From positions 138,432,283 through 138,496,282 of the forward strand of contig JBOZIK010000001.1 of the NCBI GenBank assembly GCA_051453625.1: DNA of 64,000 nt, written 5' to 3'. Both the position numbers and the translations under genes were made by a program. The first letter of the stretch is position 1. Each line of letters begins with the position of its first letter. This DNA is from Welwitschia mirabilis. Its lineage: Eukaryota > Gnetophyta > Gnetopsida > Welwitschiales. Below are positions 49,948-59,789 of the stretch, piece by piece. Below the pieces are notes generated by a model. That model was given only the letters and a program-made list of their open reading frames with translations, was not told where the DNA came from and did no database searches.

Positions 49948-50686
49948 CCCTCCCTTTCCTTCACTTTTGTTTCCATATTTTATATCAATCTCTTGTGACA
50001 AAAGATTGATGGATAAGAGATCCATCCAATAGCTACAAAGAGAAGTTACTCTTAGTGTTGGACTAATAATCCTTCATTACGGAGATGCTACTTTTTTATA
50101 AGTAAATGTAAAATTTCTATGATTGATTCAAATTCTCTTTTCACTAAAATTCTATTTATGTTCCTTATGGTTTAAGTTAGTTATAGTCTAATGACAATTC
50201 TGTAATTTATTTAGATCATAAGGGCAACCTTTGTTAAGGTTAACTCTGATTCGTTTAGGTTTGCATTATTATTTTATTTCAACCTCATATTTCATCCTAG
50301 ATTCTATTTGACATATCTCATAGTTCACATTAATTACCAAAAAGAAAATAACTCTTCTTAATTTATTAAATTATAAAGAGCTAGTTCTCGTAAAAAAAAA
50401 ATTAGGATCTAATTAGAATCCATTTCATTCCCATTTTTCATCCATTAAATTTCATCTTCATTCACTATTATATTATATTTTCATAATTGTTTACTTTCAT
50501 TTAAGATAAAATACCAAAAATACTCTTGAAAATCAATTCTCTAACTCTAATCCTAGTGCCTTCATTGGGATTACAGCATTTGAGTTAACTCTCATCTATA
50601 CTAGAATGTGTATGTTGCAAGTATTATGATTTATAGGTTTTGCCTATAAGGACTTAAAGATTACATAAATTCACACTACAACATTT

Positions 50687-50704
50687 TAGCACCATTAATG
50701 GGGA
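50687..50704 (+). other. Primer-binding site, tRNA-Asp type, G2
   Basis: TAGCACCATTAATGGGGA aligns over 18 bases with TGGCGCCGTTGCCGGGGA. Five of the six changes are transitions, mostly G-to-A. It lies six bases after the LTR end. Confidence 0.7.
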
Positions 50705-50842
50705 AAATCGTAAGGAGCTAAAGAATTATCACTATCTAAATAAGTACCTCGAATTTTCTGTTCAAGTTATTTATTTGAATTAGTGTTGTATTTTTAGCAT
50801 AGCTTAAAGTAGATTTATTTCTGCAATTTTTGTTTTTAATAG

Positions 50843-50942
50843 NNNNNNNNNNNNNNNNNNNNNNNNNNNNNNNNNNNNNNNNNNNNNNNNNNNNNNNNNN
50901 NNNNNNNNNNNNNNNNNNNNNNNNNNNNNNNNNNNNNNNNNN
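50843..50942. other. Assembly gap (exactly 100 N)
   Basis: A round 100-base gap, normally a placeholder for unknown length. It separates the G2 leader from the middle of the G3 LTR, so the junction between the two elements is not sequenced. Confidence 0.99.
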
Positions 50943-51574
50943 TGAGTCTCTTTCATTTAGATGCTATTATTATATTTGTAAGTGGATGTAATATTCCTAA
51001 ATACTCTTTTGAATCAATACAACTATTATTTCATTTTCATTCTATATGTCCCTTATGGTTTACATTGATCATAGTTTATTATGATAACACTATGTTTTAT
51101 CTAGATCATAATGGCAACCTTTTTTAAGGTTAACCTTATTTAGTATTAGATTTGCATTTATTTTTCATTTCATTTTATATTGCATTCATTATTATACTTG
51201 GTAGATCTCATAGTCTATATTGGTTAAGAACTGGTTAAATGCTCTTCTTAATTGATCTAAATTATAAAGAAGGTAGTTTTTATGATAGAAAGACTAAGAT
51301 CTAATTAGAATCTATTACATTTTCATTTCCATTCACGACATTTCATCTCCATTCATCTTGTATTTCTTTTTTTATTGTTATTTACTTATAGTAATTAAAA
51401 GATAAAAAGACTAAAATACTTTTAGAAATCAATTTTTCAACTCTGAGCCTAGTGCCTTCATTGGGATTATGACATTTGGGGAAACTCCTATCTATACTGG
51501 CATGTATTTTCTACAAGTTATTTTATTTATATGTTTATCTAAAGGACTTTAAGATTATAGAAATTCACACTACA
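50943..51574 (+). repeat. G3 5' LTR, 3' half
   Basis: Aligns with G2 50,060-50,680 and G1 44,390-44,984 and ends CACTACA. The 5' half is lost in the gap. It differs from the G2 LTR at many positions, so it is not a second reading of the same locus. Confidence 0.72.
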
Positions 51575-51580
51575 ACATTT

Positions 51581-51598
51581 TAGCTCCATTGTGGAGGA
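51581..51598 (+). other. Primer-binding site, tRNA-Asp type, G3
   Basis: TAGCTCCATTGTGGAGGA aligns with TGGCGCCGTTGCCGGGGA. It lies six bases after the LTR end, as in G2. Confidence 0.65.
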
Positions 51599-51763
51599 AG
51601 GCCATAAGGAGCTAAAGAATTGTCATTAACTAGACAAGTACCTTGAATCTTTTTTTATTCAGGTTATTTATTTGAATTAATGCTATATTTCTATTGTAGT
51701 TTAAAGTAGGTTTATTTCTATAATTTTTCTTAAGGTTTATTTCTGCAATTTTTCTTAAGGAAG

Positions 51764-51806
51764 TTATCATTCTCTCTGTTGTCCTAATGACATAGGACAT
51801 GACAGT
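51764..51806 (+). repeat. Hairpin motif copy in G3 leader (1)
   Basis: TATCATTCTCTCTGTTGTCC, then TAATGACATAGG and ACATGACAG. The spacing is that of the family, with a decayed right outer arm. Confidence 0.6.
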
Positions 51807-51875
51807 TTTGAATTTTGAATTTAGTTTCTTAATTATTTCATAATTTTTCTTTTTGTTTTTTTAGAATTAAAATTT

Positions 51876-51914
51876 CATTGGCTCTGTCTTTCCCACAACA
51901 AGTAGGATGATAGT
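51876..51914 (+). repeat. Hairpin motif copy in G3 leader (2)
   Basis: CATTGGCTCTGTCTTTCCCA, then CAACAAGTAGGATGATAG. The right outer arm is intact; the left arm is decayed. Confidence 0.55.
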
Positions 51915-51968
51915 CTTATTATTTTTCTACTTTTTGCAATTTTCTTTTTCAAAAAAGTTTAAATAAAT

Positions 51969-52011
51969 TGTCATTTTATCTGTCATTGTCATGACAGTCT
52001 AGATGACAGTC
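51969..52011 (+). repeat. Hairpin motif copy in G3 leader (3)
   Basis: TGTCATTTTATCTGTCATTG, then TCATGACAG and TCTAGATGACAG. The inner palindrome GTCATGAC is perfect. Confidence 0.65.
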
Positions 52012-52156
52012 TAGTTTTCTTTTATTAGTGAATTTTTTTAGTTTTGGATTTCTTTTACTATGATCATCATCCTTCTTGTTGTTTCCACAATCAAATGGAC
52101 AAAAATCTATTGTTTTTTATTTTGGTTTTCTATTTATTGATTAAGCATGTAGGGAA

Positions 52157-53660
52157 ATGATGAATTCTAGTAAAAAGACAAAATATCTAAGAGAATGGAA
52201 CCTGATCAAAGAAAACATTAGAGAAGGATTAGATTTTGATCTAAATCTAGGTACTTACACCTCAGGTACACGAGTTTCCAGAATTAAAGAAGAAGATTTT
52301 TCTACTTTTATTATTTTAGAATCAGATTTTGAAAAAGAAAATTATAGTATAGAAGTAGATTATGTCATTTCTTCAAATATTTAAAATATGTTAAAATCAT
52401 CACAAAAACAAAGCAAGTACCTTTATCTAGTACTCCAATTGTAATAGGAACTTCAACTATGAATTAAAATGTTTCTCTTATAGATCTAATTGCTAATTGA
52501 AAATTTCAAATCCAAATTCCTTTTGATTTACCTACCAATGATGATGTAGAATTAAGAAACCTAAGTGCTTATCTAATATTTTTGGAAGAACCTAAGGAAG
52601 ACCCTTTTCAACATACAACTAACATTAAACAACTGGTGCTTACCTTAGAAAATGTAAAAAAAAAAAAACATATTAGTAACCATACCTACATGATTATTTT
52701 TCCAATCACACTTAGAGGAATGGCAAAAATTTGGCTTAAGACTATCCCACATAAGAGTCGTAAGTTATGGAGTCAACTATAAGAAGTTTTTATCAAAAAA
52801 ATTTTGAGTGAAAGTTTCATAAGAATAAGAAGAAAAGAAGTAACCAACTTTCAACAACAATCTCACGAGGATTCTACCATGACTTATGAGTATTTTATCA
52901 TAACTAGCCATGTCAATACTATTAATGAATTTAGTAAAGTAAAGTTAGTTGATTATTTCTACAACTGATATTGAATTGTCAAACTAAACAACTTGTAGAT
53001 TTTTCTTATGGAGGCAACTTGTTGAATTTAGACATAAACAATGCTTGAATTGTGTTGAAAGACTTAGTAAAAATAAGTCAAACTTGACCTAAACCCACTA
53101 AAGAAAATTGAACTATAGGCTAAATCATAAAAGATTTGAAAGAAGATAAACATGACAAGGAATAATAGAGGAGTGATCCAACTAACCTACTTAAATACTT
53201 TACTCTCATCTTAGAGAAATACAAACAATTGATAATTGATGCAAAGGTAGTAAAAGATAAAAATACCACTTCAAATTGTGAAATTTGTGAAGATGACTCT
53301 CATCCAACTAAAGAATTTTCCTTGTTACCAACTTATAAAGAAAGGATGTTTGAGGAAGTTTGTGCTTTCAACCAAAGAACACCTAACTTCAAAAGCCAAC
53401 CTTAATTTTAATAAAGATTAGGTGGATAATCAAAATGAAAACCTTTTGAAAATAGATTTATAAATTCAAACTTTTAACAAAATCAGAATGATCAACTTAA
53501 GAAGTCCATAGAAGAATTAAAAACAATGCAAGATAAGACCAACAACAATATTAAAAGAATAATAATAATAATGAAAAACTTATAGCAATATTAAAAACTT
53601 AGTGAATGTGCTCCAATAAACAATGCTTACCAACCAAAGATCATAAGGGTCTCTTGCATC
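52157..53660 (+). pseudogene. G3 gag relic (Athila type)
   Basis: Gag forms the particle and binds element RNA. It starts at ATG 52,157 (MMNSSKKTKYLREW) and is open to 52,384. The capsid part follows at 52,582-52,990 with TLRGMAKIWLKTIPHKS, a stop, then EVFIKKILSES and VTNFQQQSHEDSTMTYEYF, matching the retrotransposon gag domain. A zinc knuckle at 53,277-53,318 reads CEICEDDSHPTKEF; its final Cys is replaced by Phe. Several stops and at least one frameshift interrupt it. A run of AAT codons near 53,540-53,570 gives an Asn stretch. Confidence 0.75.
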
Positions 53661-53667
53661 TCAACCA

Positions 53668-54640
53668 TTGCCAAATCCAAATGAGGCTAGAAGAGATTTA
53701 AAAGTAGTAATAAGAAGTGTAAATGATATAACACCTCTTACCCATGAGGTTTCAACTTATAAGAATAATGAAAATAAGGAAGATGATGTAGAAATTTTAC
53801 ACTTAGATAAGTTTCCATTAACATCACATACTAAAACCTCCACTAAAAATTCTTCACAAAAAAATAAAGAGAAGAAACCATTTACTCTTTAGCTTAATTA
53901 TTTAAATATAAATCCTTCCTTTGATGAATACTTGAAAATCTTAATGCAAGAGGTAAACATCAACTTGCCTTTTTGGAAATCCTTGCAAGAAAACCCTAAA
54001 TATTCTAAGTTGTAGAAGGACCTAGTGAGAAGAAAATAAAAATGTACCATTCTTAGCAAAGTTTCTCTTACTCAATCAATTTCCAACTTAGTCTTTAAAA
54101 AGTGTTCTAAATTCAAAGATCCTAGAGCTGCAACTATGAGTGTTACCTTAGAAGGAAACAAAATAATTCAAAAATATTTAATTGATATAGGATCTAGTGT
54201 GAACATCATGCCTTTTCACATATGTAAGAGACTTAGGTTGGAAAACAAAATAAAACTTGCATGAATTATATTAGAATTAGCTAATACCTTAATCAAGAAA
54301 CCATTAGAAATCATCAAGGACCTAGTTATCCAAATTAAGAAATCCTTTTACCCCATAGATGTTGTTATTATTGAAGTAGAACATGATAGAGATTATCCAC
54401 TTCTCTTAGAAAGAGCCTTTTGTGTAACTGCCCATTGTATCTTTACCACATGAATAGGGATGATGGGATGTCATTTTGATAATAAAAATTTTACCATTAG
54501 AGTATTTGATGCTACTAAAAAGAACACAGGAAATGATTTAACTTAGAGAAATAATTGAAACCACCCTTTTTTTTACAGAAGAGAGATTATCATGCTACAT
54601 GAGCCAACTCTATATGATGACATAACTGAAACACATTGTC
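53668..54640 (+). pseudogene. G3 protease relic (Athila type)
   Basis: The frame from 53,668 (open to 53,892) contains the link between gag and protease, then NINLPFWKSLQENPKYSK near 53,960. The aspartic protease site reads LIDIGSSVNIMP, with Asp-Ile-Gly at 54,184-54,192, so the catalytic Asp is kept and Thr is changed. IKKPLEIIKDLVIQIKKSFY and YPLLLERAFCVTAHCI follow as in Athila proteases. Only a few stops interrupt about 850 bases; this is the best kept old coding segment in the window. Confidence 0.82.
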
Positions 54641-54717
54641 TTGAGTTTAAGGATGAAGAATACATCAACTGAGAAGAAATTCAACATATTTACTCCATAG
54701 AAAAACTTTTGGTAGAG

Positions 54718-54761
54718 TGTCATCCCACATTTGTTATCCCCATGATAAATGGAATGATAGC
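54718..54761 (+). repeat. Hairpin motif copy between protease and RT of G3
   Basis: TGTCATCCCACATTTGTTAT, then CCCCATGATAAATGG and AATGATAG. It sits inside the pol region, so if original it was also translated. Confidence 0.6.
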
Positions 54762-54779
54762 TAAAAACCTCAACATTGA

Positions 54780-54993
54780 AATGAAGAAAGTACTACAAGG
54801 TTTAAAATATATTTTTTAATTCAAAAATAAGATGAAACCCTTGATAATAAGTGATTGTTTACCTCTTGAACAAGAATCCATCTTGATCATACTCTTAATC
54901 TCTAAAAACAAAGCCTTTGCTTGGATCCATAAGGACTTAGCCATCATTCCTCTTTTTATAGTTTAACATAAGATGTACCTTGAAGAGAATGCT
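54780..54993 (+). pseudogene. G3 reverse transcriptase start, truncated
   Basis: Readings KKVLQGLKYIF, then LIISDCLPLEQESILIILL and NKAFAWIHKDLAIIP match the start of gypsy reverse transcriptase (the region ending in the Trp-containing AxWxxxD segment). The match ends at 54,993, two codons after LEEN. The catalytic palm is absent from the window, so the rest was displaced or lost when the next element inserted. Confidence 0.75.
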
Positions 54994-56441
54994 TGTCACG
55001 TCCAAATTTCTACCAAGGTTAGAAATCTTTCTTAATTCTCTTGTTAAGTAGTTAGATATATAAAGATATTCTTTCACTAAGAAGTGATTTAGCTTCTAGT
55101 TGAAAGTAAAAGGAAATTTAAGTAAAAGTAACAATGAACTTTTAGGTTAATGCAAAATATTATCTACATCTTTATGTTGGAGCTATTATTTTAGTAGAAT
55201 TTTAGTTAATTTGAAGAATTGTATTAACTAAGTATGACTAATTTGTTAGATTCAATTAATACTAGTTATGATGTGGTTTAGATTTTTCATGATTGCAGTT
55301 AACATTTATATCTTATTCATGCATTGGGAATTATATGTTATCTTGAGCATTAGTTCATGATTATTATTAAATACATGTAATTAAATTATTATCAGATGCT
55401 ATTATGTTATTATTCACACCCAGTGTCCAGACTTGAAAACATTGGGTTAAGGAAACATAAACTCCCTGATGAAATTTAATCCCAGTGTCAGATCTACTAT
55501 TAGTCTCCTTCCATAAATACTTAAAATCCTTGTCTTCAGAGTCATATTTGGTGACTTGATTATGTGGAGTTTGGTTTTCTTTAGAAGCATTGGGACTTCA
55601 TTAAGATCATAGGTGATCCTTATCCTTCCTTCTAATTATTTATATCTCTTGTATGTGGTTTTCAACCCTCTTATAAATATTGTATTTTCTTTCATGTTTT
55701 AAATTCCTTTCTTGTCTTAATATTGTAATCCTTATATATTTACCATGTATTTGCATTATTGTGTATGCACTACTGTATTCATAAAATCTTAGTTTTGTTA
55801 ATGTTTTCATGTGAAAAATCCTCTTACAGTTGTGTGCAGTCTATATCTTGAGAGGTCTTGTGAAATCCTTGTTAACCTTAAGTCATCTTTCTGATAAAAT
55901 TCCTTATAACTTGTACCTATATCTTGTTGATCTTAGACCTTGACAAAAATAAATTATGATATTAAATACTGGCTAAGGTAACTAGTTGTTCGAACCTCAG
56001 AGAGTGAAGCTCTCTATTGTGAGTCCCAAGGCCATGGAACCAAACCTCTAGGAAAAAAGGAAAAGATATGTGCATCATATAAATTCTCTTATCCCTTCTA
56101 GTTATGTGCAACTAACTTACTTACGATAATGTGGTGAATTGATTGTAAAGAAGATAATAAAATTTGATGAAAGTCTTAGTCGAGTCTCTTACTATGTAAC
56201 CTTAGTCTGCCTTGGTAACCTTCCCAACCTATTCCATGTTATGAGCTACACTGTGATGATTCAGTTCTCATACCACCTATGCTTGTGCAGGAAATGTTGC
56301 ATGCGGGGAAGCTAAGACAAATTAGTAATAGTATTGTTATCTTCTTGTCACTCTATGTTATTTTTGTAGTTGAGTAAAAGTATTGTGTTATCTCTATTCT
56401 AGTTTGTATGGCATGTATTTCAGCTAGAGTTAGTTGAGTCA
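54994..56441 (+). repeat. LTR of a further element, inserted in G3 pol
   Basis: Starts TGTCACGTCCAAATTTC, a start typical of several plant gypsy LTR families, exactly where the G3 reading fails. It ends GAGTCA at 56,441, nine bases before a tRNA-Met-like primer site. Length is about 1.45 kb. TTATAAATATTG at 55,671-55,682 is a good TATA candidate at mid-LTR. No gag or pol of this element is recognised downstream, so it is a 5' LTR with a lost interior. Confidence 0.65.
55671..55682 (+). promoter_or_regulatory. TATA-like box in LTR
   Basis: TTATAAATATTG preceded by CAACCCTC, nearly 700 bases into the LTR, where LTR promoters commonly lie. Confidence 0.5.
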
Positions 56442-56449
56442 TTTTTATT

Positions 56450-56461
56450 TGATATTAGAGT
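56450..56461 (+). other. Primer-binding site, tRNA-Met type
   Basis: TGATATTAGAGT matches the plant initiator tRNA-Met primer site TGGTATCAGAGC with three transitions, G-to-A and C-to-T. Its place just after the LTR end supports both calls. Confidence 0.6.
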
Positions 56462-56851
56462 GTCCTATACTAAGACTCATATTTCATTAATAAAAGTGTG
56501 TTGAACTATTCCTATTTCAACTTTTAATGATGTTTCTTATCTATACCTTCCTCCTTATATGTGTTATAGAAAATAATTATTACTTAGTATTATGAAATGA
56601 TATGAATTTTTTTCCCTTGAAGAGATCCTAAGATTTTTATGAGTTTAACATTTAGAATATCTATCTCACACAAGCCTTAAGCATACCCTATCCTAATCAA
56701 TATGAATTTATTTTATTAAGTATTTCACATTAGAATCATAGATTAAGATTTATGAGGGAAAAGTTAATCAAAGTTATGTGGACATAAACTAGGTGTTCAT
56801 CTTTAATCATTTAAAGATTAAAAATTCTCTCTTTAGTTTACATCAAGTTCT
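56462..56851. other. AT-rich stretch, no gene seen
   Basis: This follows the primer site and should be the leader of the inserted element. No gag reading was recognised. Confidence 0.4.
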
Positions 56852-56941
56852 TTATGGGTTAACTAGCTATTTGATCTGATGTTAAGTGGAAGGTCTAGAG
56901 TTCAACCCCCAACTAGGGTGCATCCCTCTTTTTTTTTTTTT
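56852..56941 (+). repeat. tRNA-derived SINE candidate
   Basis: Contains a degraded A box, TAGCTATTTGAT at 56,864, and a good B box, AGTTCAACCCC at 56,899-56,909, about 35 bases apart, then a 13-base T run at 56,929-56,941. This layout fits a tRNA-derived SINE with a T-rich tail. No acceptor stem can be folded, so it is not a tRNA gene. No target-site duplication was found. Confidence 0.45.
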
Positions 56942-57586
56942 AAACCCAGTCTTGACATATCATCATCTAATAAGTTTCTAATGGTTGAACTTTAGAAAAA
57001 GGTAATTTTTAAATTTAACTAAGTTTGAACTGCATTCACCATATAAGTTCTCTCTGCCACAATCCCTTTGCTAAGCTTGTGCCTTCTAAAGCCTATGCTA
57101 CATACACATCTCTATGATAATGATGTCTCTCCCTCTTCACCTACTGATGCATCCCCCTTCTATGGTAGCTGCCTCCTATCTCTACCTTTTTCTCTAAGCC
57201 AACATGCCTGCTTCACCTTCCAACTTAATCTACACCACTATTATTCTGATACCTTACTGACTGCATGTTGCTATTCCATTTCATCCTACCTTAGCCCTTC
57301 GAGTCACTTAATGAACTTGTGTCATCCGCCTCTTCTTTCATGCATGTTGGTCTCCTTCCACTAGCTAGTGTGCTTTAGTGACGTACATCCTCGCATCTGC
57401 TTGTGTCTACTAGTGCCTCCCATTTAGCCTACGATTCGCTCTCTATTAGGGCCTTCATCTTGCACTTACAGCCTTGGCCAACACACATGATCGCACCTTA
57501 TCACTGGTCATGAAGACTCATGATTTTTTCCCCTTCTGCATTTACTGTGTTTACTACAACCTGATATTTTCTATAGCTATGCAATC
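56942..57586. other. Higher-GC stretch, unassigned
   Basis: C- and T-rich sequence noticeably less AT-rich than its surroundings. It has a 98-codon open frame at 57,068-57,364 (Ser-, Leu- and His-rich) and a 68-codon one at 57,474-57,680 that runs into the copia C LTR. I recognise no protein. It may be the insertion-site DNA of copia C, or a piece of another element. Confidence 0.35.
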
Positions 57587-58075
57587 TGTTGGAGTCATGG
57601 ATGCTAGCACTATAGGAATTAAATTCCATAATCAAATAATAAACTTTGACATTTATGTCAAATTATCTAGATTAGAATAAGAAGATGGAAGCGTACCTGA
57701 TTCCATTGAATCCCCTTTGGGTTATGTGTCTTCCAATTAATATGAGCATTAGTGTTTTCTCTCTCTAACAATGTGATATCAGTAGGAGACTACGTTCATT
57801 CAATCAGGAACCATAACCCTGTCCATTTATAGACCCTTATTTCTAATTAGCCTATTATTAATTAGAAATAAACCGATTGGGTATCTACACATAAATATGG
57901 ATCCATACTCTATAAGATAATTTTAATGCTCACTTAACCTTAACTTGAGTGGATCACATTTATTTGGGATACATCATATGATAGCACATAATATAAAATT
58001 GTAAATAAATAATTAATTGTAACCAAATAATAATAATAACCCATATACATTGTATGTAGGTCCAGTATTCCATCA
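57587..58075 (-). repeat. Copia C 3' LTR
   Basis: On the minus strand it starts TGATGGAATACTGG at 58,075, directly after the polypurine tract. It contains a TATA box and a downstream TTAGAGAGAGAAAAC, and probably ends TGACTCCAACA at 57,587. That end is chosen because it gives the TG...CA form and a length (489 bases) usual for copia. Without the other LTR it cannot be proven. Confidence 0.6.
57823..57833 (-). promoter_or_regulatory. TATA box in copia C LTR
   Basis: The minus strand reads TCTATAAATGG, about 245 bases into the LTR, followed by the expected transcript start region. Confidence 0.55.
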
Positions 58076-58087
58076 ATCTCCCACTTG
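58076..58087 (-). other. Polypurine tract, copia C
   Basis: The minus strand reads AAGTGGGAGAT, the standard plant copia tract, immediately before the LTR start. Confidence 0.85.
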
Positions 58088-58507
58088 GATCAAATACACA
58101 TGTATATGTGTGATACCTTATAATTGTATATTATGTTAAAACCTTATGAGCTTATTAATGCTATCAAAATTGTAATCATCTTTAAATAATCCACTCCAAC
58201 AATTATGTTGACATAGGATCAAAGAGATCTATGCTACAATTACTATAACAAAACCAATCAATGGTCACATATATCAATATAACCAATGATATGGATCAAG
58301 TATAGATATGTATCATGGAAATATCATCTAATGTGATCCATAAGATGCCTATTTCCAATTGATCCACTTTAAACCTTAGTGAGATCAACCTCATACAATC
58401 ATAGTGTAATCAAACTAAATACTTTATTTCTATAGAAATTAACCTTAAAACAGAAATATCCTGAAAATATGTTTATGTCATACAAGCAATGAAATTATAA
58501 ACTTCCA

Positions 58508-58998
58508 TTAAAAGTAAATATCCTGAACTAAAATAACACCCATATGAGTAGTGTGCTTATGAAACACCTTAGGCGGAAATGCCTTAGTAAGCAGATCCGC
58601 AATCATGAATTTTGTAGTAATATGCTCTAAATAAATTTATTTTTCTGAACTCTTTCCTTCATAGCTTAAAACTTAACATCTATGTACTTAGATCTTGTCA
58701 AGATCTTCTTATTATTAGTATACAACACTGCTAACTTATTGTTACATAACAATTTAAGTGGTCTTTCAATACCACTCACTATGTGCAACCCCGTGACAAA
58801 ACTCCATAGCCACTTTCCATGATTATATGCCTTATAATAAGCTATAAACTCTACTTTCATGGTGGAATTTGTCGTAAGAGGTTGCTTAACACTTTTCTAA
58901 GAGACAGCTCCTCCAACCAGGATATAGATATATCCTGATGTGGATTTCAAGCTATCTTGGCATCCAGCAAAATCGGAATCAGTATAGCCAATGATCTC
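58508..58998 (-). pseudogene. Copia C RNase H relic
   Basis: RNase H removes RNA from the hybrid during reverse transcription. From the gap downward the minus strand reads IIGYTDSDFAGCQDSLKSTS with the first catalytic Asp, a stop in place of Trp, then MKVEFIAYYKA with the catalytic Glu. LKLLCNNKLAVLY follows, where the family has Cys-Asp-Asn, so a catalytic Asp is now Asn. A one-base frameshift near 58,617 precedes IADLLTKAFPPKVFHKH, and the polyprotein ends at the stop at 58,508-58,510. Confidence 0.85.
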
Positions 58999-59789
58999 NN
59001 NNNNNNNNNNNNNNNNNNNNNNNNNNNNNNNNNNNNNNNNNNNNNNNNNNNNNNNNNNNNNNNNNNNNNNNNNNNNNNNNNNNNNNNNNNNNNNNNNNNN
59101 NNNNNNNNNNNNNNNNNNNNNNNNNNNNNNNNNNNNNNNNNNNNNNNNNNNNNNNNNNNNNNNNNNNNNNNNNNNNNNNNNNNNNNNNNNNNNNNNNNNN
59201 NNNNNNNNNNNNNNNNNNNNNNNNNNNNNNNNNNNNNNNNNNNNNNNNNNNNNNNNNNNNNNNNNNNNNNNNNNNNNNNNNNNNNNNNNNNNNNNNNNNN
59301 NNNNNNNNNNNNNNNNNNNNNNNNNNNNNNNNNNNNNNNNNNNNNNNNNNNNNNNNNNNNNNNNNNNNNNNNNNNNNNNNNNNNNNNNNNNNNNNNNNNN
59401 NNNNNNNNNNNNNNNNNNNNNNNNNNNNNNNNNNNNNNNNNNNNNNNNNNNNNNNNNNNNNNNNNNNNNNNNNNNNNNNNNNNNNNNNNNNNNNNNNNNN
59501 NNNNNNNNNNNNNNNNNNNNNNNNNNNNNNNNNNNNNNNNNNNNNNNNNNNNNNNNNNNNNNNNNNNNNNNNNNNNNNNNNNNNNNNNNNNNNNNNNNNN
59601 NNNNNNNNNNNNNNNNNNNNNNNNNNNNNNNNNNNNNNNNNNNNNNNNNNNNNNNNNNNNNNNNNNNNNNNNNNNNNNNNNNNNNNNNNNNNNNNNNNNN
59701 NNNNNNNNNNNNNNNNNNNNNNNNNNNNNNNNNNNNNNNNNNNNNNNNNNNNNNNNNNNNNNNNNNNNNNNNNNNNNNNNNNNNNNNNN
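58999..59789. other. Assembly gap (791 N)
   Basis: Unsequenced bases between the reverse transcriptase connection region and RNase H of copia C. In an intact family member this part is coding. Confidence 0.99.

Larger units (their letters stand above)
49443..50680 (+). repeat. Athila-like LTR, element G2 (5' LTR)
   Basis: About 1.24 kb, starting TGCTAG and ending CACTACA just before a tRNA-Asp primer site. It aligns with the G1 3' LTR. A TATA-like box, ACTATAAATA, lies at 49,938-49,947. Two hairpin copies are in its first half. No polypurine tract precedes it, which fits a 5' LTR. The decayed ends make the first base approximate. Confidence 0.72.
51599..52156 (+). other. G3 leader with hairpin cluster
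   Basis: The untranslated leader between primer site and gag start. It holds three copies of the family hairpin within 250 bases and a partial one at 52,063-52,090. RNA packaging and dimerisation signals of retroelements usually lie in this region. Confidence 0.55.
50943..54993 (+). mobile_element. Athila-type Ty3/gypsy element G3, truncated
   Basis: A partial LTR (50,943-51,574), tRNA-Asp primer site, leader with hairpins, gag (from 52,157), zinc knuckle, protease and the first part of reverse transcriptase, all on the plus strand. Gag and protease readings closely follow the Athila group, and the primer site supports this. The element stops inside reverse transcriptase at 54,993, where another element's LTR starts. 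In-frame stops make it inactive. Confidence 0.82.

Noticed and set aside
56864-56909. A true tRNA gene
   Set aside because: A- and B-box-like strings are present, but no acceptor, anticodon or D stem can be paired.
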